64,000 nucleotides of DNA from Planctomycetota bacterium (lineage in GTDB: Bacteria > Planctomycetota > Planctomycetia > Pirellulales > Lacipirellulaceae). The position numbers and the translations under genes are program-made. The DNA is taken from assembly GCA_013152205.1 (NCBI GenBank), contig JAADGV010000076.1:30950-94949 (forward strand), given 5' to 3'. The notes below the pieces were generated by a model. The model did not search any database. It saw only the letters and a program-made list of their open reading frames with translations, and had not been told where the DNA came from. Of the stretch, positions 30,139-39,167 are shown piece after piece. Position 1 is the stretch's first letter. Every line of letters begins with the position of its first letter.

Positions 30139-31421
30139 TTGGTCACTCGCGCATCAACTAGGTGGAGTCGGTCGCCGAAGTCCAGGTTGGCGCCATAATC
30201 AACAAAGATACGCAATTGTCGGGCACCCTCCAACTGGACATCGATTTCGGTAGGTTGCCGTTTGCCTGCGATCTCGCCTTGCCAGACAACGCGATCGTCC
30301 GCAAAAATTTCGAGCGTCACATTGCCCTGGCTTGCCGTGTTCGGATCGATACCGGCAATCGCCACAAATCGTTGCATATTCTTCGGCAGACGATAGACGA
30401 TTTCCGTACGGCTTCGAATTGCCAATCCTTTGCGATAAGTTCGGATCTCATTGGAGTTCACCGATTTGCTCGTCGCGGCATCGGTCACCTTTGGCCAAGT
30501 AAGCGTAAGAGCCGATCCGGTGAACGATTGATCGCGCCGAGGCTGGCCATAGCCTTGGATCAATTCAACTGCCGCTGGTAAAGCAATACGCGGGGTCCAC
30601 GTTTGTTTGATGGGTTCTAGATCGCTCAGATAGCTGAGTTTCCCCTGCGAAAAATCGGCTGCGATTAAGGAATCTTGTGGCAATCGAAAATCAAGACCAC
30701 CGACGGTGGTGACTCTGAGCATTCCTTCTTCAAAAACGGCAGTCGCAATGGGAAGTCGCCCTCCGTTTTTCGTTTGCAGCCAACAGACGGCTGGCGCTAA
30801 ATCCGGCCCGTTGGCATGGTAATAAGCCAACGCAGCTACCTTCGACCATTTTACCGGGATCTCGTCGCCCTCCCAGTTGAAAGTAACTTGCTCGCTGGTG
30901 ATGTTCCCGAGCAGGCCCGTTAGATAGTCGAGAACGGTCCCCTTTTTCTTATGAATAATAAGTAGGTCGGCGGCCAACTGCTTTTCGTGGAGTTCTTCCC
31001 ACAAAGTCGTTAACTGCTCGACGAGCGGGGTGAACTGCACGCGGCGAATATCAGTGGTTGATACCTGCAGTTTTCCTTCGGAAAGCGGCGTCCCCACTTC
31101 TGCCTGTGAATCCGAGACCTCATAAGTAATTATTGGCAGCAGCGTGCCATCCATGAGTTCGATCGATGCAGGATCAGCGTTCGTATCTGCCTCATGCTGG
31201 GGCCAACGGATTGCGAGCAGCTGATCGACGCTCCAAGTTGTCGGGGCGCCCTCCTCCGAAGAGATAGTCACGCCCTCTGCATCCCAGGCTAGCAATTCGC
31301 CATCTACTTGCGTTCCGTCAACAGTGGTTACCGAAACTTGCCCTTTCGCTACCGGGGCAGAAAAAGCAAGTAGCAATGCTACGGCAAGGGCACCAAAAAG
31401 ATTAGGTCTGAATTGTTGCAA
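30135..31421 (-). CDS. NPCBM/NEW2-like domain protein
   Basis: C-terminal RLPKNMQRFVAIAGIDPNTASQGNVTLEIFADDRVVWQGEIAG...FVDYGANLDFGDRLHLVDARV. Confidence 0.75.
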   Translation of the reverse strand: MQQFRPNLFGALAVALLLAFSAPVAKGQVSVTTVDGTQVDGELLAWDAEGVTISSEEGAPTTWSVDQLLAIRWPQHEADTNADPASIELMDGTLLPIITYEVSDSQAEVGTPLSEGKLQVSTTDIRRVQFTPLVEQLTTLWEELHEKQLAADLLIIHKKKGTVLDYLTGLLGNITSEQVTFNWEGDEIPVKWSKVAALAYYHANGPDLAPAVCWLQTKNGGRLPIATAVFEEGMLRVTTVGGLDFRLPQDSLIAADFSQGKLSYLSDLEPIKQTWTPRIALPAAVELIQGYGQPRRDQSFTGSALTLTWPKVTDAATSKSVNSNEIRTYRKGLAIRSRTEIVYRLPKNMQRFVAIAGIDPNTASQGNVTLEIFADDRVVWQGEIAGKRQPTEIDVQLEGARQLRIFVDYGANLDFGDRLHLVDARVTK

Positions 31422-31442
31422 GGCAATTTACCGTGATAAACA

Positions 31443-32507
31443 TTATTTGGAGGGCGGCGAGTCGGCACCTTCGGCCAACTCTCGAAAATACTCGTTAATC
31501 AGTTCGCGATAGTGGGCCGGAAATTCCCGTCCAATTTGTTGCATCGCCTGTTTACGTTCTTTGTCGGGCAATTCTCCCCAGCCCGATTGGTTGCCAATAT
31601 CGCGTTGGTCGACCTTCATCGGCGCCTTCATCGAGGGAAGACGACTATCGTCCATTGGTTTGGAACTCTGCGCCGAACCGCTCGAACTAGACGATTGTTG
31701 CTGTTGTTCTTCGAGCTTCTTGATGATCTTGTCGAGCGAATCAACGACCCCTTTTTCGACCATCTGAACCTGTTTGCCAGCACGACCAAATTCTAGGCGA
31801 CGGCGAACGTCGTTCATCCGACGAGCGATGTGGTCGAGCGATTCATCCTTGAGGCCAGCAAGATCGCGTTGCACCAGTTGCGCCACCTGCTGATACCGCC
31901 GAGGCAAAGCCGCTTCTTGCTCTAACAGTTGCACCAACGCAGCACGGCTTTGGTCTGGCTGCACAAGCTGCTGGTGAGCAACCAGCCGATAAAATAACAG
32001 GCCAGCCGGATCGACGACATCTGCGGGAGCGAGTCCTTCCAAGGCAACCAATACTTCGTCGTAAAGCCCCTGCTGCGCGAGCCAACGGGCATAATACAGA
32101 CGCAAATTATTACGCATCGCCTCGGGCAGCGCATGATCGTCTAACCAACTGGCATCCGGCGGCAAGGGCGATTCATGTTCCGCATTGCACGCTTCGAACA
32201 AAGCAAGGGCCTGCGTATTAACAAGCGAAAACGTCTCGGCAACCCGGCTCAGCAATGCGGTGCCATCGATTGGCTCTGGCTCAGTTGGCGGCCATAAGGC
32301 CCGTGCTTGGTCCTGCGACGGTTCGCTAGAATCGGATTGCTCGATCCACTCCAAAGCCGAGGTACGAACACTCGCATAACGGGGCATCTGCCAACTAGGC
32401 TCAAAAGTCAACTGCCCAACCGCAACACCACACGAGACCACAACAGCCAGTAAACAGCAGGCCGCTGGAGCGAATTTGCACATCAAAATGTAGTGAAGTG
32501 TTTTCAT
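31443..32507 (-). CDS. hypothetical secreted protein of MoxR/VWA operon
   Basis: Start MKTLHYILMCKFAPAACCLLAVVVSCGVAVGQ; C-terminal WGELPDKERKQAMQQIGREFPAHYRELINEYFRELA. Confidence 0.7.
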   Translation of the reverse strand: MKTLHYILMCKFAPAACCLLAVVVSCGVAVGQLTFEPSWQMPRYASVRTSALEWIEQSDSSEPSQDQARALWPPTEPEPIDGTALLSRVAETFSLVNTQALALFEACNAEHESPLPPDASWLDDHALPEAMRNNLRLYYARWLAQQGLYDEVLVALEGLAPADVVDPAGLLFYRLVAHQQLVQPDQSRAALVQLLEQEAALPRRYQQVAQLVQRDLAGLKDESLDHIARRMNDVRRRLEFGRAGKQVQMVEKGVVDSLDKIIKKLEEQQQQSSSSSGSAQSSKPMDDSRLPSMKAPMKVDQRDIGNQSGWGELPDKERKQAMQQIGREFPAHYRELINEYFRELAEGADSPPSK

Positions 32508-32537
32508 AACTATTGATTTCAGACCAAAAGAACTTAG

Positions 32538-32670
32538 CCACAGATAAACACTGATAAACACTGATGGAAGGCAACTATAGATCGTTTGGAAATAATGTCC
32601 CCTTCATCAGTCATGCCTTGCCAGTTATTTTATCCTCTGAATATCTGCGTTCATTCGTGTCCATCTGTGG
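32538..32670. repeat. CCACAGAT...ATCTGTGG inverted intergenic repeat
   Basis: ccacagataaacactgataaacactgat ... atctgcgttcattcgtgtccatctgtgg. Confidence 0.8.
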
Positions 32671-32680
32671 TTTCTTCTTT

Positions 32681-34339
32681 TTATTGGTTTCGATTAGTAT
32701 CAAGGTCGCGGGTCGCTTCAAAAATTCGTTCCTGACGGATCGCCAACTTATCAAGTGCTTCGAGAAGCTCGGCCTCGAGCGCTTGCTCGCCATCGATCAT
32801 CTCATCATATTTGGTCGTGCGACGATTCACCCGCATCTGGAGGGCACGGATCATGCGGAGTTCAGACAACTGATCGACCAACGACTGCTCGCCCGGTTGC
32901 CCTTCTCCCTGTTGTTGTTGCGACTTCTGTTCCCGAAGTTCTTTTATCGCTTGCTGTAGCGAGGCCAAGATTTCCTCCATCGTGGCGATGATGTCTTCTT
33001 CTAAGCCTTGAGTAATGATACCAAGCTTGACGTCGGCCAATCTTTTTGCCACTGCTTGCATATCGTCGATCGCTTGCCCCAAAGCTTCGGGAAACGCCAC
33101 CGAAGTGCCATCTTCTCGCAACAGTACCATCGCCCGGTCTGCATCACGAAGAATCTTCTGCTCCTTCCGGCTTAGGCGACCACTGGCAATCTCAAGCTCG
33201 TGGGTTTGAGTGTTTTCCTTCGCAGCATCTAGTTTCTTCGTCTGTTCGTAGATTTCGATCTGTGCATCCAACATCTTACGAAGGCGAGCTTCCAGCAGCA
33301 CTAGGGTCCGCTCCATCTCTTCTTCACGCAGTTGGCGAAGAATACGCTCTAGCTCTGCCTTGGCTTGTTCTAGCTCGCGTAACGCTTGCTCTTGCTCTTT
33401 GACGGCGTCCTTGCGATTGGCCTCCTCCAGCCGTTTCTTCGCTTGTTGCATGCGCTGCTGAGCTTGCTTCAAACGCTGGGTCGCGCGATCCGCAGGGCTT
33501 TGCTGTTTACTCTCGTTATTCTCGTCACTCTCGGGCGATTCGCCAGAACTTGGCTGGCTCTTTCCCGAAGGTGGAGACGGTTGTCCCTCCTTGGGTTTTC
33601 CTTTGGACCCTTCGGCTGGCTCAGAATCCGATTCTTTTGGGGCCTGAGATTTCTGCTCGCCCGGCGTTTGCTCCTTCGGTTCACCCGCGGACGGTTGGGC
33701 TTTACTATCGGAGTTCTCGCCCTCAGCGGCTTGGTCAGCTTTTGGTTTCTCTGAACCATCGGTCTCTTTGATTTGCCCACCGAGTTCTTGAGTCGCCTTG
33801 GCTACCTGCTGTTGGTCTTTGGTGAGCGTCTCCGCATCGTCGCCGCCATCGGTACGAGCTTTGATGCCTCTTTGAAGTCGAATGAGCTTTTTCAATTCAG
33901 CCAGATATTTGCCAATGCGTTTTCGCTCCGATTCAATTTCGCGATCGCGACCTTCTTGCAGCAGTAACTCAAGAAGTTTTTGTAGATCGGCCTGCAAGGC
34001 CCCTTGTCTCTCAGAAGCTGACGCAAGACGGTCTTGCTCTAAGGCTGTCACGATTACCTCGAATCGGCCAGCAATATCTTGTTCACGGCTTTTGGTAACA
34101 AGTTCGCGCAAGAGCCGCGCCCGACGAGGCTGGGTAGATTTTGATAACTCCGCCAACCGGCCAGCCAGCAGTTCCAACCGATCAAAGCGATCGGCTAGGC
34201 GGGATTCTTGCCCTGCAAGGTTCGCCTCTTTAGCTGAAGGCGGCGGTTCTTCCGCTTGCGCATGCCGAGGCATAGTCGTCGTCCACGCGAGGACGAAGAC
34301 GCTAAATAAGGCGAGGCAATATTGTTTGCTATGAATCAT
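32681..34339 (-). CDS. secreted coiled-coil protein with long low-complexity linker
   Basis: Signal peptide MIHSKQYCLALFSVFVLAWTTTMPRHAQA; S/P/K/E/Q-rich segment then long helices. Confidence 0.7.
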   Translation of the reverse strand: MIHSKQYCLALFSVFVLAWTTTMPRHAQAEEPPPSAKEANLAGQESRLADRFDRLELLAGRLAELSKSTQPRRARLLRELVTKSREQDIAGRFEVIVTALEQDRLASASERQGALQADLQKLLELLLQEGRDREIESERKRIGKYLAELKKLIRLQRGIKARTDGGDDAETLTKDQQQVAKATQELGGQIKETDGSEKPKADQAAEGENSDSKAQPSAGEPKEQTPGEQKSQAPKESDSEPAEGSKGKPKEGQPSPPSGKSQPSSGESPESDENNESKQQSPADRATQRLKQAQQRMQQAKKRLEEANRKDAVKEQEQALRELEQAKAELERILRQLREEEMERTLVLLEARLRKMLDAQIEIYEQTKKLDAAKENTQTHELEIASGRLSRKEQKILRDADRAMVLLREDGTSVAFPEALGQAIDDMQAVAKRLADVKLGIITQGLEEDIIATMEEILASLQQAIKELREQKSQQQQGEGQPGEQSLVDQLSELRMIRALQMRVNRRTTKYDEMIDGEQALEAELLEALDKLAIRQERIFEATRDLDTNRNQ

Positions 34340-34379
34340 GCTAGTTCTCTGCGGGATGGTGCCGCAGAGTGGGGTTACC

Positions 34380-36617
34380 TTATTCATCCAAAAGACGACG
34401 AAGTTTATCGCGGCGTTGCTGCTTGGTTTTCTCCTGCAACTGTTTCTGCTCGTCTACGATTCCACGCAACAACTCTACCAATTCATTGTAACTTTCCAAT
34501 TCCAACATGCGGTCGAGCACTTCTTTCATTGCCTCCGAAACTACCTCGGCCTGCGACACCGATGCTACTAGTCTACCTTGCTGATCTTCTGCCGACTTGA
34601 AAGCACTTTGAAGCTCACTGAGCCGTTCTTCTAGTATCGGCATCATCGTCCCGCTGATTTCGTGCAATGGTTCAGAGATTCCTTGTTCTAGCCGCTGCTT
34701 GAGTTCCTCGGTATCTACCCGATTATTTATCAATTCGGCAACGATTGCATCGAAACCGTCAGCTACGCCCACGGTTTCGTAGGCCAACTGCGTAACATTC
34801 TGCAACGCACCGGCGATTCGCAGCCGGTCGCGATCGTGGCGGCGGCTTAGCTCCTCTTCGTCGATGGGTTTGTCGTCGTCGGTGGTGGATGGCGTCGCCT
34901 CGATCCGTCCCAGCAAATCGCTGGTGCTAACCATCTTTTCGTAGATGGCCTCGAATCGTTGCCGTAGGGCCAGTTCACGTTTCTCGAGCAGCGCCCGTAG
35001 TTCGGAATTTGTCACCACATCGAGCAAAAACCGCTGACTCGAACCGACGTGGGGCTGATCTTGCAAATCATACGCATCTCGTGCCTTGACGGAGAGTGTC
35101 AATTGTTGCCCTGGCTGCAAATCGACTAATCGTCGCTTGGTTTCTGCGTCGGTCTCAGCCAAATCAAGTTTCCCCAGCTCCGACAGTTCGCGTCTTCCTC
35201 TGAGTTGCATAGAAATCGTGCGTTGCTCAGGCGGGTTTTTATCAAGTTGATACTCAAACCAGATCTCTTCCAACCCATACTCATCAGTGACTTGCCCTGC
35301 AAACGGAATCGTCGCCTGCGGAGTAACCGCCGATCCGATGCCACGAAGTTGAACCGAGATATCTGGCGGTTCATCAGCCACAACCGAAATCACAACGCGA
35401 TAAGGCTCACGGTTTTTAATACCATCGACATCGTGCATGGTAATGAGAAACACCCGATCTTCGTCGCCCGCCTCGAACTCAAAATTCACCTGCTGGCTGT
35501 TTTCCTCGGCGATCGCTGCCTGCACGTTTTCTTGTTGAGAAGGATCGTAGACTCGCACTTCCTGCAATGGTTTGTTTGCCGCAAATCGGAACATGCCATG
35601 CGTACCCTCGGGGATTTCAGCCCGACCACTGACCGAAATAGTCTGCGGCGGGCGTTGCAGGTAGGTTGGAAACTCACAGTCAATCGACATCTGCTCGATT
35701 TGAGAACGCTCAACAACTCGCAGCTGGAGGTCATAAATACGGTCGTCGTCGCCGATCAGATCGAAACGTAAATCAGAAACCACATTTTTGAACGTGTAGC
35801 GAAACCGCTGCGAGTCGTCTCGACCGGCCAACGCCACGCCGATCTTGGTCATGGTGTCGCGACCCCGACGGCCATCTTCCAGACGATAGCGTATCTCGAC
35901 ACTTGCAGGCGAAACATGGCCATCTTCGATCGAGGCCGCTACTTGCAATTCGTAATCGTCGTCGCGGGCAACTTTTACTACACGTTGCCCATCGATTTGC
36001 CGAAAACCATCAACGCTTAGCTGGACACGCCGGGGCCAGGGGGATTCGCTAAGGCGAATTCGCTGGAGCCAAAAACCGTAAGCCTCCGCTTGGAAAACGG
36101 AAAAACCGACGATCGAGGCGACGAGCAGCGAGGCCGAAACCAATTTCCAATACAGCGGCCGAAAATTGAAAATGCGGGAAAGCTGCACCTGCGGCATGGC
36201 TGCAGCAGCTTCCAGGCTAGTATGCCGAAGCATAGTCTGATGCCCGTCTGCCGGCGACTGGCCTTGCGTCGCAGCTTCAACGGTGGTGACCAGACTTTCT
36301 TTCAGCGTGGGGTACGTTCGCTCGAGCAATAAAGCCAAGCTAGTGTTGGGTAGAGGGCGAAAGATTCGGACAAGTAAATAATTCGCAAGCACGTAAAGAG
36401 CAGCCCCCAACACAAGCACCCATTGAGCAACTCGCCAAGCAGGCGCAGGCTCGAAGAGCCAATCGATGGCTAGCCCAAGCCAAAACACAACGCCAAACAC
36501 CAGCACCAATGCCGCAAACCCTTCGAGCAAAAGGTAAACACGCACCAGCCAACGCAGCCGCGAGACTTTGCGGCTAACCGGTTTGGGCATCGGCAGTGGT
36601 AGCGAAGCAGTGGACAC
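34380..36617 (-). CDS. large membrane protein of MoxR/VWA operon (DUF4175-like)
   Basis: Two N-terminal TM segments, beta-rich middle, C-terminal coiled coil. Confidence 0.6.
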   Translation of the reverse strand: MSTASLPLPMPKPVSRKVSRLRWLVRVYLLLEGFAALVLVFGVVFWLGLAIDWLFEPAPAWRVAQWVLVLGAALYVLANYLLVRIFRPLPNTSLALLLERTYPTLKESLVTTVEAATQGQSPADGHQTMLRHTSLEAAAAMPQVQLSRIFNFRPLYWKLVSASLLVASIVGFSVFQAEAYGFWLQRIRLSESPWPRRVQLSVDGFRQIDGQRVVKVARDDDYELQVAASIEDGHVSPASVEIRYRLEDGRRGRDTMTKIGVALAGRDDSQRFRYTFKNVVSDLRFDLIGDDDRIYDLQLRVVERSQIEQMSIDCEFPTYLQRPPQTISVSGRAEIPEGTHGMFRFAANKPLQEVRVYDPSQQENVQAAIAEENSQQVNFEFEAGDEDRVFLITMHDVDGIKNREPYRVVISVVADEPPDISVQLRGIGSAVTPQATIPFAGQVTDEYGLEEIWFEYQLDKNPPEQRTISMQLRGRRELSELGKLDLAETDAETKRRLVDLQPGQQLTLSVKARDAYDLQDQPHVGSSQRFLLDVVTNSELRALLEKRELALRQRFEAIYEKMVSTSDLLGRIEATPSTTDDDKPIDEEELSRRHDRDRLRIAGALQNVTQLAYETVGVADGFDAIVAELINNRVDTEELKQRLEQGISEPLHEISGTMMPILEERLSELQSAFKSAEDQQGRLVASVSQAEVVSEAMKEVLDRMLELESYNELVELLRGIVDEQKQLQEKTKQQRRDKLRRLLDE

Positions 36618-36659
36618 CGTTGAAATATTCTCTCTACAAAAAAAACGTTCGTTTGAAAA

Positions 36660-39161
36660 TTATGCTAGTTTCATCAAACGCCGAAGCAACCATTCAAGGC
36701 ACAGTGCCCCACCGATAATAGCCAGCAACATTCGATTGAGTTGCTCTGCAAAAACTTGGTCGGGGGCACCACGCAGGATTTTCTCCTCAGCGCGGCTTTC
36801 TATTTTTTGAGCCACCGGCGGTAGCGAACCACTGCCTTCGGCTGCTGCCGTCAGCGAGGTGTAGTATAAACCTCCCGTCTGCGTGGCAATGGCTGCTAAC
36901 AGCGGTTCGTTGCGGCGAGTTTGCTCGAATTCTAAATCGGGGACATAAACTTGAATACGTTTGACCAACTGATCGTCGATCGCGTCAGGGACTGCCAGTT
37001 CAACTCGATAGGCCCCCTGTTGTCTGACGTTAAATTGGCCGACAAAGTTCCCGGGGCGATTCCCGTCTGCATTCATCAAGAGGTTTCGCCCTTCACCTCG
37101 GGGGCTAATAATTCGAGCCGTAACACGTTCGGCTTGAAGCGGCTCGCGGCTGGCGGAAGTTAGTTGGGCACGAACCACAACGTCGTCACCGACCGTGTAG
37201 CGATCTCGCTCGACCAACAAGCTACCTCGCGACGAGCCACGCAAGAGCCGACCTTGGCTGACGTGGCGTATCAGCCGTGTGTAGAGGATTTCAAAATAAC
37301 TAGTATCCACGCTCCTCAGCCGCCAAAGTTCGCCACTCCCCATGTAGAACACTCGCCCTCCGCCATAAAAATGCTCGGCCAAGTAGACCGGCCGATCTAC
37401 CGAAATACCCGCATCGGGGTCGCTATAACGCCCCAAGACGCGAGCCCCCGGCTTGGGGCCTTTTACGGCGTAGCAACCAAAGATCCCCGCAAACCGCGAC
37501 CACAACGAACGACTTTCGGCAGCCGAATCGGCGAGCCAAAGAAAGTCGGACTCTTCGCCTTCTCGCGAAAATTCGATGGGCCAAGGGACTTTCGATCCGT
37601 AGAGCCCATCGTCGAGAAGCGTTAGTCGACGTTGAAATTCCACCGGGTAGAGTGCGCGAATTTTTGCAAGCTCAGGATTTTGTACCCAACTTGAAGTGTG
37701 AATCGGTCCTGCGACAACGATCAAGCCCCCCGACTCTTCAGCTACCCAAGACTCTAGCAAGTCGGCCTGCTGGGCGTCGAGTAAAGCCCAATTGGGATCG
37801 AAAGCCACAATGCAATCGTAAGGATAAAGCTCCTCTTTCGTGCGAGGGAACTCTGTCAGCAGACTGTCGGCACCTTGCGAAATGCCGGGCAAAGCGTTCT
37901 GCAACAAGACGTCGACCGTCGTGTAGCGATCGCGCCGAAGTTGATCACGCAGGAAGCGATAATCGCGAGTAGCCCCACTAGCCACAAGTAGCACTCGCGT
38001 TTTTGTTTCGACAACTTCGACTTCCACCTGACGACGATTATCGTCAGGATACTGATCGTCGGCTGAGACAGCGATACGGAGTTCGACCGTCAAGCGGCCA
38101 ATTTCTGCCGGTTCGATTTCAAACTGCAACGGAATGGTCTGCCGAGCCTCGTCGAAAGTCACTCGCTGTTGCCCCACGGGAGTAGCAACCGCACCATCGG
38201 CTTCGGTCGACTTCAGCAGCAGCTCGACATCGACCGAGCGTCCGGCAAAGTCTTCGCCCTGAATCAATGCCCGAACCGTCGCATGATCTTTCGGAAAAAG
38301 GCGTGCAGGCGCACTGAGTTCTAGCACCCGCACGTTTCGACGTGGTTGCGAGGAGCCGACTCCAACAGAAAAAATGGGAACGTCAAACTCCTGCGAGGCT
38401 TCGATCAAAGAGAGCGGGTCGATACCAATATTCTGTCCGCCATCGGAAACAAGGATGATTCCGGCCAGCGGCTTGCTACTTGGCTGAAGAGCTTCTTTCA
38501 ACGCATCGCCCAAACGTGTCTCGATGCCCCGAGGTTGTAGCTGTTGTTGCCAATCGTCGATTGGCGCGGCGGACGGTTCTGGCGACTCCGCAGAGTCTAA
38601 TTCGACAACATTCGCAGTTTTTTGCTCTTCCTCGCCGCGCCGAGGCCAAGTTTTTAGCCGCTTAACTTGCAGGTCGAAACCCAACAACGAAACATCATTT
38701 CTCTGCTGCAAGGTCTCGATCATCGACGATTCAGCCAACATCTTCGAGACCGCCTCGCCTCGGGTGGTTTTCGTGTTGTCCGTGCCGTCAGGCTCATCTT
38801 CGACCGACATGCTTTGGCTGGTGTCGATGAGTAGCAAGACCTCAGAGTCGGTAACAATCTGCTGGTCGACACGTTTTTCTAGCCCCAAAAAGAAGAGTAC
38901 CGCTCCGGCCAGCGCTACAAGCCGTAAACCTGGCAGCAGCCCACGGAGCAGCATGGGCAGGGGACTTTGCTCGCGGCGATATAGGGCCAATACATAGACA
39001 ACGACAGCAACGAGTAGGGCGACCAGACATCCCCAAAACAATCGCGGATCGTCGAAGTGTGCCAACCGGCGCAACTCATACGTCACCAACTCGCGCACGC
39101 TTCCCCCCCCAGGTGCCGTGACGGCAAGTAAAACGTCAAGTTTTGGCCACAAGGAAATCAT
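36660..39161 (-). CDS. VWA domain membrane protein
   Basis: N-terminal TMs; MIDAS-like VLLLIDTSQSMSVED; glutamine-amidotransferase-like/GATase1-like region. Confidence 0.85.
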   Translation of the reverse strand: MISLWPKLDVLLAVTAPGGGSVRELVTYELRRLAHFDDPRLFWGCLVALLVAVVVYVLALYRREQSPLPMLLRGLLPGLRLVALAGAVLFFLGLEKRVDQQIVTDSEVLLLIDTSQSMSVEDEPDGTDNTKTTRGEAVSKMLAESSMIETLQQRNDVSLLGFDLQVKRLKTWPRRGEEEQKTANVVELDSAESPEPSAAPIDDWQQQLQPRGIETRLGDALKEALQPSSKPLAGIILVSDGGQNIGIDPLSLIEASQEFDVPIFSVGVGSSQPRRNVRVLELSAPARLFPKDHATVRALIQGEDFAGRSVDVELLLKSTEADGAVATPVGQQRVTFDEARQTIPLQFEIEPAEIGRLTVELRIAVSADDQYPDDNRRQVEVEVVETKTRVLLVASGATRDYRFLRDQLRRDRYTTVDVLLQNALPGISQGADSLLTEFPRTKEELYPYDCIVAFDPNWALLDAQQADLLESWVAEESGGLIVVAGPIHTSSWVQNPELAKIRALYPVEFQRRLTLLDDGLYGSKVPWPIEFSREGEESDFLWLADSAAESRSLWSRFAGIFGCYAVKGPKPGARVLGRYSDPDAGISVDRPVYLAEHFYGGGRVFYMGSGELWRLRSVDTSYFEILYTRLIRHVSQGRLLRGSSRGSLLVERDRYTVGDDVVVRAQLTSASREPLQAERVTARIISPRGEGRNLLMNADGNRPGNFVGQFNVRQQGAYRVELAVPDAIDDQLVKRIQVYVPDLEFEQTRRNEPLLAAIATQTGGLYYTSLTAAAEGSGSLPPVAQKIESRAEEKILRGAPDQVFAEQLNRMLLAIIGGALCLEWLLRRLMKLA

Positions 39162-39167
39162 AGACGA

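Noticed and set aside
32562-34600. Many plus-strand ORFs antisense to the coiled-coil and DUF4175-like genes
   Set aside because: GC-rich antisense frames give low-complexity translations (LLLLFDGVLAIGLLQPFLRLLHALLSLL) mirroring the coding strand.
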